In this document: positions 22,937 through 35,229 of the stretch, piece by piece
Layout: the number at the start of each line of letters is the position of its first letter
Position numbering within the stretch: position 1 is the first letter of the stretch
NCBI GenBank assembly: GCA_027186245.1
Contig: CP114490.1
Span: forward strand, 2,867,001 to 2,931,000
Direction of reading: 5' to 3'
DNA: 64,000 nucleotides
DNA from: Coriaria nepalensis
Lineage: Eukaryota; Streptophyta; Magnoliopsida; Cucurbitales; Coriariaceae
The notes under the pieces: generated by a model
Databases searched by the model: none
Told to the model about the DNA's origin: nothing
Seen by the model: only the letters and a program-made list of their open reading frames with translations
Position numbers and translations under genes: made by a program

Positions 22937-24437
22937 TTATAGGAGCTCCAAAACTGCATAAAAACCAATCAAGACGGGAAGACAAGCCATCATTCCAAAT
23001 ATCACCCTGCAATTCAAAATACAAATAAAACAAATTAACCTCAACTCTACTTACGAAGATCATAATTAGCAAACAGAATTTGATTAACTTACGCAGTGCT
23101 AAGAACATCTGCATGTAGTCCATATTCTTTGGCAAAGATGAAGGATGTAATCGATTGAGGCAAAGCTGACTACAATAACACGATAAATAAATTTAAGATA
23201 AGATAAGATATCAAAATTATAATATAGTTAAATATATTAATTTTAATCTAAACTAAACGAGTTACCAGAATGATAGCGATACGAAAAACAGAACCATGTA
23301 ATCCCACGGCGAGGCATCCGATAGCCATAGCTATAGGGGCAGCAACAAATCTCAACAACATTCCAAATATGGTTTTCTTGACTCCACATGCTATCAAATT
23401 TTCTTGTAATGCCATGAAGATGCCTGTAAATGTAATATCATGAGAAAATTCAAGCAAATTGGGAAACACTAAAAAGAAAAAAAAAAAAGAAAAAGAAAAC
23501 TGAATTACGGACTTACCCATAATAAACATGGCGGTGCCTGTCCCGGCTTTAGACATGATCAATATAGATCCATTCATTATGCTTGGCATTTGGAAATGCC
23601 ACCTATATTATAATTCCAAATCAATACCAAAATCAATTCTATATGTACATAATGATTTGAGATTCCTCCGTACGGCATGATGTGTGTGTACGTTACTATT
23701 GGAACAAAGCATGATATCATAATTCATAATCCTTAACTTTAACTAATGCATAAAACATATCATCAAAACTTGATATTTATATCATATAGAGAGTACCTGT
23801 TTGCTAGAAGAGACCATACAAGGGCAAGGATACAGGCAAACACGTTCGGGTTCATAAGTAGTTTAATCAAAACGCGCTTCATCAATCCCCAAACAGACGT
23901 CCCAGAACTACTATCGTCAGCAGCCTCGATATCTGCAATACTTGAGGCCGGATTGGGTACGTCATTAACTCGCCTGAATTCCAAAACGAACAATAGAATC
24001 GTGTTCCAGATTAAACCCTGCAATACTTGCTCTTGCACGACAAGATCAACTGCAAGTTGTCCATACATTGCTTCCATTAACGGCACGCCCACAACTAGAG
24101 TATTAGTAAGAGTACACAAGGAGTAGCTTGTTATAGACCAGGAGTAACTTCCTTTGCTACTAAACCTAGCCCACAAGGCTATTACCAGAACCGTAATTAT
24201 TTTCGATATAGCATCCGCCGCTATGAACCGGAAGTTCATCTCGTAAGGATTGACACTAACGGTGAACTCAAAAATGAAGAGAGGGAGCGTGAAATAATAA
24301 ACAAATCGGTTTATCGTATCACATTGATCGCTCGAGAATATCTTCCACCATTTCACAGAGCCGTAACCTAGCATGAGTGCAACATAGAGGGGGGTCATGG
24401 CGACCACCACCCTGTATACATCTTCCCAACTAATCAT
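22937..24437 (-). CDS. PIN5: PIN5-type short-loop auxin efflux carrier, copy 2
   Basis: Five exons: 23797-24437, 23517-23602, 23266-23423, 23093-23169 and 22937-23006. They match the exon structure of copy 1, with exons 2, 3 and 4 of identical length (86, 158 and 77 bases). The product is 343 residues. It begins MISWEDVYRVVVAMTPLYV and keeps NTLVVGVPLMEAMYG, SKAGTGTAMFIMG and SALPQSITSFIFAKEYG. The central loop is about ten residues shorter than in copy 1, and the C-terminus ends LELL rather than LEFVH. No stop or frameshift is seen. As a short-loop PIN it is expected in the ER membrane and would take part in intracellular auxin partitioning; this is family inference. Confidence 0.93.
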
Positions 24438-25248
24438 TATGCTCTTAATCTAATGATATCTTTTAGGGCTTTTTTTCCTCTCTGGTTTATAGGGTTTTGA
24501 CAGAACACAAAGGGTTGCAAGTTTGGATCTGTTTAAGAAGTATGTGAAGTTTGTGGATATTTATAGTCGTGCAGGGTAGCTGGAGAGACAAAAGGCCAAG
24601 TCGTATACTTCTCTCCATATTCGTTTTACTTTCTTTTTCTTTGTTTATGGAAAAAGCTAGTCAGGAACAAGGCAGTATTTGAATTATTTTATCTATAATA
24701 TGGGAATATGGGTTGGTGGGTGGTGTATGCATGATTATACCATGGAATTCTTGAAACTAAGATGACATAGTGGATTTGAGTGCGTTAGACTGTTGTTTTG
24801 TTTGATGGTGAAAAAAAGAAGAAGAGAAAAGCATAATCAAATGTACGTACGTAACACAAATACGTCATCCTCTATCTCCTTCCTAGTTACAACGATGTCT
24901 TGGAGCTTGAGCCTCATTAATACCGGCCAAAGAGTCATATGTTACTACTACTCTCGAAGGCTTTACCTATCCGTATACACATATATATAAAAGATGGATT
25001 CTAGAACACATGCCTTAATTGTACGCTTTGTTAGAGTAATGCATGTATAGCCTGCCATGGCCCATGAGCTGACCACTATATTTTCTTGTTAAGGGTACGT
25101 ATTTGTTTGATATAGAATACATATATGTATATAACGCGTGCATGTGGGCCTGTGGCCGCAATTATAACTGATTTTTATCCAGGCTGGTTCATGCCTGGAT
25201 GGTGGACATAGCTGTTTGGGTTAATGGGTTTTGAATGCTACTAGCCTA

Positions 25249-25784
25249 CAAATATTTTAATCTCTCTTTTTTTTTTTTTTTTTTTTGGGTTCTTTTCATT
25301 TGTCAGGTAGTTATGTAGGATTAATCTCTGGCTGCCCTTCGATTGGTGGTCGGAGAAGTTTCCACGAGATTGAGATTTAAGAATTTGATCTCATACTATT
25401 TGAGTCATCAAATTTATGTTATGCAAAGCTACAAATATGTTAATCTCTCTTTCTTTTTTTCTTGGGTTCTTTTCATTTGTCAGGTAGATATGTAGGATTA
25501 TTCTCTGGCTGCTCTTCGATTGGTGATCGAAGAAGTTTCCACGAGATTGAGGTATAAGAATTTGATCTCATACTATTTGAGTCATCAAATTTATGTTATG
25601 CAAAGCTACAAATATTTTAATCTCTTTTTTTTTTTTTCTTGGGTTCTTTTCATTTGTCAAGTAGATATGTAGGATTAATCTCTGGCTCCTCTTCGATTGG
25701 TGATCGAAGAAGTTTCCGCGAGATTGAGGTATAAGAATTTGATCTCATACTATTTGAGTCATCAAATTTATGTTATGCAAAGCT
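25249..25784. repeat. Three-copy tandem repeat of about 177 bp
   Basis: Copies span 25249-25431, 25432-25608 and 25609-25784. Each starts 'caaatat(t/g)ttaatctct', has a T-tract of differing length, then 'gggttcttttcatttgtca', 'cttcgattggtg', 'gaagtttcc(a/g)cgagattgag' and 'gagtcatcaaatttatgtta'. Apart from T-tract length they differ at few positions, so the array is young. Confidence 0.95.
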
Positions 25785-26904
25785 ACAAATATGGAATCTC
25801 CATTCTCCACACACGAGTTTTCCGATCAAACCAGAAGACCCCAAAAATGGAACGTAACTAGCTACCATAAATGGTGTTTGATCAACAGTTCTCATGTTTT
25901 CAAAGTCAGAAACTGATACTATATAATATACACACACACACATAATGAGAAACTATAACTGGAAGTAAGAATTTTCAAGAAAACTGATCAGAAGAATAAT
26001 AAAACGTTTTAGGGATACCTTGAGACAGGATTTAATATTGTCTATATATTATCTATGAGACTATGATATAGTATAACTATACTATATATATACATATATA
26101 CGGATTGCATGTATTAGACCTTTTTTCTTTGGCCCGCGCTTATCAAGATTAGGAAGATTTAACCTATTTATTAATTTAATGAAATTTGCATTTATCTATA
26201 TGATCTAGGTTTTGACTCTAGAATTGAATGTTGACCAATAGTGAATTGCCTTTAGGTATTGAGTCCTTACCTCTTAGCCGAAAATATGGAGATATTCGTT
26301 CTAATTTATGATCACGTGAAATATCAAATTTTATCATAATTATATATATTATTTTCATCATTTATATAAGAATGATACTTATAATTATGATTAAGATTAT
26401 TAATATATCATTATATAATGAATACAAAAATTTCATGAAAATAGTAACCTATATGCTCCAAGCTCTTTTTTGGTACATGGACCACTACGTTTTTTTTGGG
26501 TACATGGACCAAGCATTTAATGTAACTAAACAACAATTCAATTTCTTTTTATGATGAAGCAAAAAGCTAGGAATTCACCCTAACTATCTTGGGTTAGTTC
26601 AAAGTGGTAATAACATGTGACTTATCGGATGAGAACCCGGTACAAACTCAAGTGATAACAGGATATGTACAAGAAATTCTGCGGTAATTTGTAAGGAAAA
26701 AAAAACGAAGCTAGAGATTCATTAGAATAAATTAAAGCCAAGGCAAAGAAGCTGAAACCAACTGCAAGCAAAAACAGCAGAAAAAGGACACAATCGACTA
26801 CAAACCGCTTTTTAGTTTAATGCTTAATGGAGACTGATCGGATGCTTGCCCATTCTCTTAACTTATGAAACCAAAAAAAAAAAAGTGGGGGAACCCATAA
26901 TTAA

Positions 26905-27064
26905 AAAGTCTCTCCGAAAGGCAATGCTGAGCATTATACATTTGTGAGACTTCCTACTTTTAGTTCCACTATGATGCAGTATATTGGACAGAGATGTGGA
27001 TTCCACTTCCATTACATTAGTCTATTGTTGCATTTGTCCATACAGCAGCAGCACAACCTATGTG
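26905..27064. repeat. Block shared with 22351-22510
   Basis: Second copy of the upstream block. It lies about 2.5 kb 5' of PIN5-like copy 2 and includes 'tgagcattatacattt' and 'tggattccacttccattaca'. It marks the outer side of the PIN5 duplication unit. Confidence 0.7.
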
Positions 27065-28139
27065 CTTGATCAAGAGTTTGTATTCATTTTTAATCGTACA
27101 AAAACAGCTTTGAATACTAGGGGCAATATTGCATCATCATGCATGCATGGCTTCTAGTTATGAATTTGTGCAGAGCTACTTTTAATACGAACCGGTTATT
27201 AGCAATTTGCTTGATCTTTTAGTTAGTGTTTGACAGTCGACATCTTCCTGTTTATTACCTTAATCGTGCACTTAATCACTGTTAGTATTAAGTATCAAAG
27301 TTTAACTCAAATACATAGAGAAAGAAAAGTACTCGAGTGAGTCTGATTCATATCGATCATGGAGATGATATTTTAATAGATTAACCTTATTCCAAGACCA
27401 GCCTTCATTTTATCATTTTATTACTTTCTTAAAACAGAGATATAAATCGACCGGTTTTAAGGTTTAGTTAGTTGTGACCAATATTAGTTTAGTTTAATTA
27501 GGTCGTAGTTTGATTTGCGAAATATTTTCAACTTTTTATGGCGCCAACTAGTTGTGAGTGGTACAATCTTGATTCTCGATCAAATTCTTTGAGCTATTTC
27601 TTTCAACTTTGACAAGACAAAGCAATATTTCTTGACCGAAAGGTCAAATTTGTTAGCACTTGGGAAAAACGGGCACCATTTAATCCTGTCTATGTGTAGG
27701 AAAAATCACGTATTCTCATCGCTTTCTACCATTACAGCAAATAGTATCAAATTTAGTTCTTTATAAGTAGTCTGATTATAATCTTACCAACATAGAAAAA
27801 ACCTAGTTTTAGTATCGCCAAGGAAATTCTACTACAATTTAAGATGTGGATCTTGCCTTTTTAAACACATTGATTAGGTCTTGAGACGGATCAACAATCT
27901 ATATAGAATAGTACTTTTGAATTTCATGGGAGCGAGAAAAGCTTTACTAATATAATCACCTTATGAAAATGAATCTGTACCCTTTATCTTTATTTCGTGT
28001 TTTTTTTTTTTTTTTTTGCCTTCTTTCGTTTGGTTGTACCGCTACATGTTAAGGGAAACTGGGAAGTAATACACAGTAAGATAAGTACCCATCGTAGCCA
28101 ACTCAACCCGGCCAGAGAGACACAGTTTTGGTTGATTGA

Positions 28140-31100
28140 TCATTGTTTTCCAGCTTCAATTGGCTCATCATCTTCTTCTGCTTTGCTCGCTAATTTGACG
28201 ATATCTTCCACACGTATTTTTCCTTCTGTTACAAGAAAAATGGAGAATGTAATTAGCCAAATCTCTAGTTTTAGCAAACACCAATCCACACGGACATCTG
28301 TTTAAATCCAGAACGGGACGGACCATTCCTAATCTAGTGGTGCATCAATCTGTCTTCCAAATAGTTAGCCATATGCAATTATGCATCATGGAGGACAAAA
28401 TAAAAGGGAGGCATTAGAACGACATGGTGTGATTTTACAAACCTCTATCTTTAGAAAGGTTTCTGATAAGCTCTTGAATGCCATCCTTTCCCAAGGTATC
28501 CTTGAGGTACATGGCAGCAGATGCAACCTCCTCAGGTGTTACTTTCCCATCATAATCCCTGCCAAACAAATATATAAGAACGGTTATAAATTGTAAAAGT
28601 CAGCTAGATCGTGTGATATTTTTTTTCCGGAAATAATTGATCGATCATAAAAGTTTCCCAAGACGAGGAAAAATAAATTCTATTAACAAAAGTGGGAGAA
28701 TGGATGACTTTTGTTCTAAACTATTGAAACATACATGACTATGATGAAGCTATCAGTTTCAGCTGTGAAAAAAAAAAAAAGGGTTTAGGATCTTTAGAAA
28801 TCTAAGATTTACAGTAGGCTTTTATCCCATATTGCACCACTTACTTGCTATAAGGGAATATTAAAGAAAGAAAGGAAACACAAGATATAAATAAATAAAA
28901 GTAAAAGTAAAATAAGAGAGCAAAGGACACACCTGTCAAGCAACCGCCAGCGATCTCCAATTTCAGCATCAACATCATCAATTTCCTTTTCAAGCTTGTG
29001 AAGCATAGCATCAATCTAGAATATAAGCAGCCATAATTAATGTTCTCTTCCACATTATTGAACAGATGCAATAGAATCCCAAGGAAAATAGCTAATACCT
29101 GATTGAAATATTGACATGAAAAATAAAAGTGAGATATAGACTAATAGTATTACCCTGTCAATAAGGGCTGATGAAACCTTGTGACCTAAAGCCTCCTCAG
29201 CAGCATGGTCACTATCCTCCCTGGCAGCTCTATAAGCCTTCTTAGCTTCCTCTTCTCCATCAGTACTCTCTTTCTCAACCATGTTATGATATATATCTAT
29301 CTGAACAGCAGAAAGAGAACATGAAACAAAATAAGGTTACACCTTATTACTAGAAATCACAAAGAGAAGAGACATTACTATCAGTCAACAAAGGGCAGTT
29401 AAATAACTGCAAGCTGTTAGATGAAGTCTAAAATAATCAGTGTATTTCTAAAAAGAGGAAGATGTAATGGCCATCACTTAAAAAAGCTAGTGATAAATAT
29501 CAGTATAAGGCAAGAGGTTCAGTTAATAGGTTACCTCTTTTTTGACAAGGCGTAAGAACTCCTCACGCTCCCTGCTGACTGACTGAAATTATAAGCACAG
29601 AAACATAAATCAAGAGTCTGAATGGTACAAACACTGAAAGGCTTTATTAAAGACATTAACACCAATCCTCACAGATGCTGAAGCTAAAACAGCCAGTGCA
29701 CGACTGATCTCACAGAGCTGCTCCTGTTCCTCCACAGTTTTTGGTTTTGCCTGATTTTGTGCCTCTCTAGCTGTTGGACCAGTCATTTCTTCCAATGCCA
29801 CATCCTTCTGACTAACAGCAGATTCTTTCATCCTGACCAGTTCCCCTTCCTCCCTTTGTTCCTCCTCCTGTACAAGCAATTATTTAGTACCACTAACCAA
29901 AAACAAGCTGTTTAAGTTGCAATATATATAACTTCTGCCGTTGGATTATAAGAATCACAAAATGGAAGAGAAAGACTTATTTTTTCACATATGATAAAGC
30001 TGATAATTATAGTGAAAAGAAAGACACATACACTTGTTTTAATTCTTCTCAAATGTACTTGAAGGATGTGAAATAATATCTCTCATTGAGATCTAACAGT
30101 ATAGTCTTTGGATTCAAACAGATTTCAAAAAAACCTCTTTCTTTACAATCCAAAACCTCTATGTAAGTGTCTTCTTTATCACAATATTGTGGATTCGATG
30201 GAAGAATTAAAGCATAAAAATATCAACCTTGATCAATTCCTCTTGCATTTCTAGGAACTCCAACTTCCTCCTCCGTTCAGAAACAGTATCCTCTGATGGC
30301 AAAGCTGTCACTCCAACAGTATCAACGACCTCATCCGGCAAAGACGAGAGTGTTGCTTGAACAGCTTCCTCAGGTCTCACCTTTCCGGACACAGAGAAAG
30401 CTCTGAATAAGGAAACCAAAAAAAAGAGAAGAAAAAAAAAAGAGAGAAGGAGAATTAAAGGATGGTCTGGCTTTTGAAAAAGTATAACAGGTGCATCATC
30501 AAATTACCTAGAAAGGATCAAGAGGGAAGATGGTACAGAATGATTGAGAGACAAATCTAGCCAATCACGCAGCTGCAAACGAAAAAACTTATAAATAGAG
30601 AAATACCTTATACCTCCATGAGGATAGAAGATGCCTATAACTTAAATTAAAATAACCAACGTTTTAGTGGCATCCACTAGAAGGACATTACAGACCTTTT
30701 ACAGAAATCAGGTCAATTAGACAGCTTATTATGAAAGATTGTAGTTACAGGTTAGCTTCTTGATATTCTGGTAGAAACAAGACTGCTTTATAATATGTAA
30801 CAATCAATACCAGTCGACATCTTCTACAAACTAACTGATGGTTTCATCAAGAAACTGTGTTCAAGATCTATCCCTGATAAATCAGATTCTTGCACCATCT
30901 TTATAATACCAGAACTATAAGATGGAAAAATTAAAAAGTTATTTCTCTCTCCTTCTGTGAGCAATCATTCAAAAAGATTCAATATTAAAAGAATGACTTG
31001 GTGTCACAATCCTAATTAGCTAGTATTAATCTGTTGTCAGGAATCTTGGAAAGGCTAGCTACATCCAATGATTTATGTTGCCCATGGATGCACACTAGAG

Positions 31101-34033
31101 AATAATATCAACCAAGAGTAGAAATTTATCTAACTTCCGAATTCAAAGCCGAATTTATCCATATTTTTTTTACCGAGTACAAGGTTATGTAGCAAAATAA
31201 ATCTATTGATTGGAAGAAAATGACAGTTAAACAATAAATTGAGCAGACCTGTTGTCGCATTTCCTCCACTGAAAGTAAACCAAGTAAACCTCGATCTCTA
31301 CAGGCCTGACGAAGTTCTGCTTCTGAAAGTGACTCTATCCCCTCAGCTTGAATCATCTTATCATCATTCTTGATCCTGCCAAACCAAAACTACTTAATAT
31401 TTTCATGATGAGAAAGTATTCAACATTTTAATTATGTAAAAGGAACACATTCCTCTTCTTCAGCATCTCCTAGGTTTGTAAGGGAAAGTAAATTATGGCA
31501 TTGCTCTTTATTTGACACCTAAATGGATCCATATTCAATGTACAACTGAGGGGAGGCTTTACTCAGAGTTGAGGTCCAGGGGATCATTACAAGTAAGTGG
31601 CTCTAGGAAACTTATGATGAAATAACCCTAAAAAATGAGAATTCTGTTTCTGATATATATTCATATTTTATGTCCTTGTTTCCTGACCTGCATTGGATTG
31701 GTATTTATTTTAGAATGAACCATGAAAATGAGAGGAGAATAGGTTTATAACTCTGTAATCAAGTACAGTATCAATCTAAATGGAGCTCAATAGAAATCTA
31801 AAAGCGCTGAAGCAAATCTGAAACATATGAAATGATATTTCAGCAATTTAGAACCTTTTAAACAATGACATGTCATCAACCTGTACGGATAAGATCAATT
31901 TTTAGAAATAAGGCAATCTACTTTTATATAGCAGATTTATTTTCTTTCCAATACTGAACATCTACATATCCTGAAGCTAATCTGAGAACACCTCAACCGT
32001 GAGTAAAACATCACATCAGTAGATAGTGGGCGTAATATAAACAACTATAACTATAAAACGATTTATATCTTACTCTTGGAGTCTTTTCCGAAGCATAAAA
32101 CGCAAATAAGCATCAGTTCCAAATGGGGCAATACCCATATATTTACACATGTTCACCAACCGAGGCCTGTAGATGACAACAAGATTAAATACTTCTGTCA
32201 GATAACCAAAAGGGGTCAATCAGCAAGATAGAAAGTCAGAATTACAGAACAAAGATACTTTAAATGTTGAGCTGATAACATAAATGACCTGCTAATGTTG
32301 TCCAAAGTAAGCTCATCGTTGAATAATTTGGCAAAGCCCAAGATATCCTCATTGTTAACAATGCCACCCTTTCTAACCTATTTAAGTAAAGAAACCAAAA
32401 TAATTGCCAAGGTAAAGGTGATGAACACAAAGTAAATCAACAACATTAAAGAGAGGAGAAGGAGGGAGGGGGGTAATAGTTACTTTGGTCATAAATTCAT
32501 CAAGATCTTCTGCAGTCTTTTTTAGTTCTCCACTTCTTGAGTTCTGGATTTCCTTTGCCATTTCTTTCACGGTATCCTGAAGGAACTTCGCATATTCTAT
32601 TCTTGCATTTAGCTTTCTTTTTAATGCCTCCTACAGGTTTAAACATCATCATCGAAACAATATTTTCAATGACCAATACACTGACAAAACAATGTCCAGT
32701 ATTCACATATGCAAGCATTTATCTAATCATAACAGAACTTGCACATACCAAAATTTATAGTAACCCAATTCAAGAGTGGAAGCCCTGAACTCTAAGGATC
32801 TATAAGGACAAGATAAGCAGAGAAAACGTTGGCTTGAGGCTTGTGTTGGCACTTTTTTCAAGCAAGACGAGTGGGGCCAGACGATGAAATAATTTTTTGC
32901 AAACAATATAGCATCCGAAAATGCACACACATGCACGTCATGAGAATAGTAGACAGATTTCTTAGGAGCTTTTGAATTAAAAAATATACATAGTACAAAC
33001 AATATAGCCAACAAATTGCACCATGAGGAAAAGACCAAGAGATTAGTTTTAAAAAAATACCTGTTCTTGCATCTTGTCCTGGAAGGTAGAAGGTAACATG
33101 TTGGGAAATAATTTTAGAAATACTGGCAACAAGAATTCCATGAATGGAACAATGATAAAAACTGCAACAGGGACTAGTCTGAAAATATCAGCTGTGGTGC
33201 GTGTGAGCTGCTGCCTCTCCCTTCTAGAAAGACTCTTCCCACTAGTAAGTTTTAACAATAACCTTGAGCTGATCCTAACATCAGCCCAAAGGAGTTTTGT
33301 ACCCAACCAATAGTGTTGCAATGTAGATATGAATTCACCCTTCCAGTGACGAAGCTTCTTAGCCCAGTCTTCCCTAAGTAAAAAGGTATCTTATAAGTCT
33401 AAGAAGTTAAAATCAAATTGAATTTTCACGATAAAACCAGAAAAAAGCTAGAAACCTGCTCATGGAAGCGATAACTCTCAAAGCAGGACCAATCCCTAGA
33501 AGCTTAGCCCACATGCTTTTAAACAAAGATTGAGCACTCTTCTGGGGTTCTTGCATTTGCTTAGCTTTTGCTTTTGCTTTAACTGTACTCAAACCTTCAA
33601 CTGCTTGATCACATTCCTCTGGTGAAGCTTCTCTCGTCTTTTTAACATCTTGTTGGTCATTTCTATTCCCATCACCTAACTCAGGTTGACTGGCTGCAGC
33701 TGTGGAAGAATAGTGTTGTGATGGCGAAAACCACCTACGTTGGTGAACCGAGATTGCCTTTTCTCCATAACCCATGATTGGAACTAAAAAAATGTTACTC
33801 CTAAAATACTGTGTTGCTGCAAAGGAAGATAACTCTTCCCTAGGAACTGAAGATGATGAGACTGCATTTCTACAATCATTAAATGCAGATGGAGTGCAAC
33901 TCAAACCCTGTGAATCATCAGTCTGAATTGGTCGCCTAGGCTCAAATCTCGGGAATCCTTTAATGGAGCAAGAAATTTGATTCAAGTAATTGACTAGGTG
34001 TCTGTTCCTTCGCAAGATTGCCCGTGATGCCAT
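28140..34033 (-). CDS. LETM1: LETM1-like mitochondrial inner-membrane protein
   Basis: Fourteen coding exons: 33456-34033, 33061-33373, 32484-32630, 32289-32377, 32074-32166, 31249-31375, 30508-30572, 30228-30402, 29673-29867, 29535-29582, 29154-29300, 28933-29015, 28443-28558 and 28140-28225. All join in frame to 753 residues, the usual plant LETM1 length. The N-terminus (MASRAILRRNRHLVNYL) is basic and Ser-rich, as in mitochondrial presequences. A membrane segment with the LETM1 hallmark (VAVFIIVPFMEFLLPVFLKL, about 262-282) is followed by LFPNMLPSTF and the conserved matrix domain (PRLVNMCKYMGIAPFGTDAY). Charged coiled-coil stretches follow, then an EF-hand-like DRDYDGKVTPEEV near 685-700. 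LETM1 proteins maintain mitochondrial cation (K+/H+ or Ca2+/H+) balance and help express mitochondrial proteins. A 5'UTR exon with donor at 34511-34512 likely precedes the start exon. Confidence 0.95.
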
Positions 34034-35229
34034 TATAACATCTCCGATTTCTAGCCCCCTACGTGGAAGAGAAGGGTAGCGTAGGGAACAAGGCCAAAGA
34101 GATCAGCAAGTGTGCACAAAATGACACAACTACTCCTGAAACATGCCATCGAAATGGAAAGATAACCGCTTGAATAAAAGTCTAATTCACCCAAAAAAAC
34201 AAAAAAAAAATCTATATAAAATATTGAATCCATTTTACAAAACGATCAAAATCCTATAAGATATACACACAATATAGAACACATCAGGATGAAAATAAAC
34301 ATAAGAATACTCGGACGAACCAAATTCATGAACACATTTAACACCACCAGCCACAAAATCATAACAAGCATAAAACAAGAACCTGGTCAAAATTGCTCTC
34401 GATTCTTTTCTCAAATGTAAAAGTATCCATAACAATACGCTGTTTAAAAGAAACAACAATTTCTTGCGAAATAATACTGATTAACAATGTAAAGACAGAC
34501 CTCAATTATACCTAACTTTATCAAGAGGTCGTGTTGTTGGATGATTCGCTAATGAGCTAATAAAGTAGAGAGAGATAGAGATGGAATGTGATCAAGATTG
34601 TGGTAGTAGTAGTAGAGAAAGGGAGGGGAGGGGAGAGAAGAGAAGAGAAGGAGACTGCAAAGGGTAAAGACTTTTAGGAGCCAAAATCAAACAGAGTAAT
34701 GGCTGATGAACTTGTTATGCTTCAGAATATGCCTCTATGCATTTCGTAGCTGTGTTTTTGGGCTTGTTTTTTATTTGGACAGTGGAAGCCGACGACGACG
34801 GTCCGATAGCCTGATGATGACGACGATAGTTGGGCTGTTGGGTCGTTAAGATTTGGGCTATTGGTTTTATGTTCTCGCTGTTGTGTGTCCAATTGAAGTC
34901 GAGAGGCAGGCCCGGATCATTTACCCATTTGGAAAGATCTTAACGGGTGTATGGGTCCCACATGCACGGTTCCTATATCATATTAAGTGACACGATTTAT
35001 TTATTAGATTATTTATAGAAATAATATCGATAAATCAAATATGCTTCATATGCATCCTGCCTGTTAGTGAAAATAATTAAACTCGGGTTTTAATTTAGTA
35101 CATCTACATTGAATATTTTAATAAATAAATGAATTTTGCCTCGAGTCAAGCGATAAGATTGCTCCATAAGATCAGACGGTGGAGAAATGATTTCATATTT
35201 GATGTTTTTGGATATAATGCAATACTCAA
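34034..35229. other. LETM1 5'UTR/promoter and spacer
   Basis: A probable 5'UTR intron runs from about 34511 down to an acceptor (cgtag) near 34062. A purine-rich tract at 34610-34655 (pyrimidine-rich on the LETM1 strand) resembles a plant core-promoter Y-patch. The rest to 35229 shows no gene. Confidence 0.5.

Larger units (their letters stand above)
24438..28139. other. Intergenic between PIN5-like copy 2 and LETM1-like gene
   Basis: Contains the PIN5-like upstream region, the 177-bp tandem repeat (25249-25784), AT microsatellite sequence near 26040-26100 and the duplicated block at 26905-27064. No gene is supported. The last few hundred bases probably include the LETM1 3'UTR. Confidence 0.5.
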
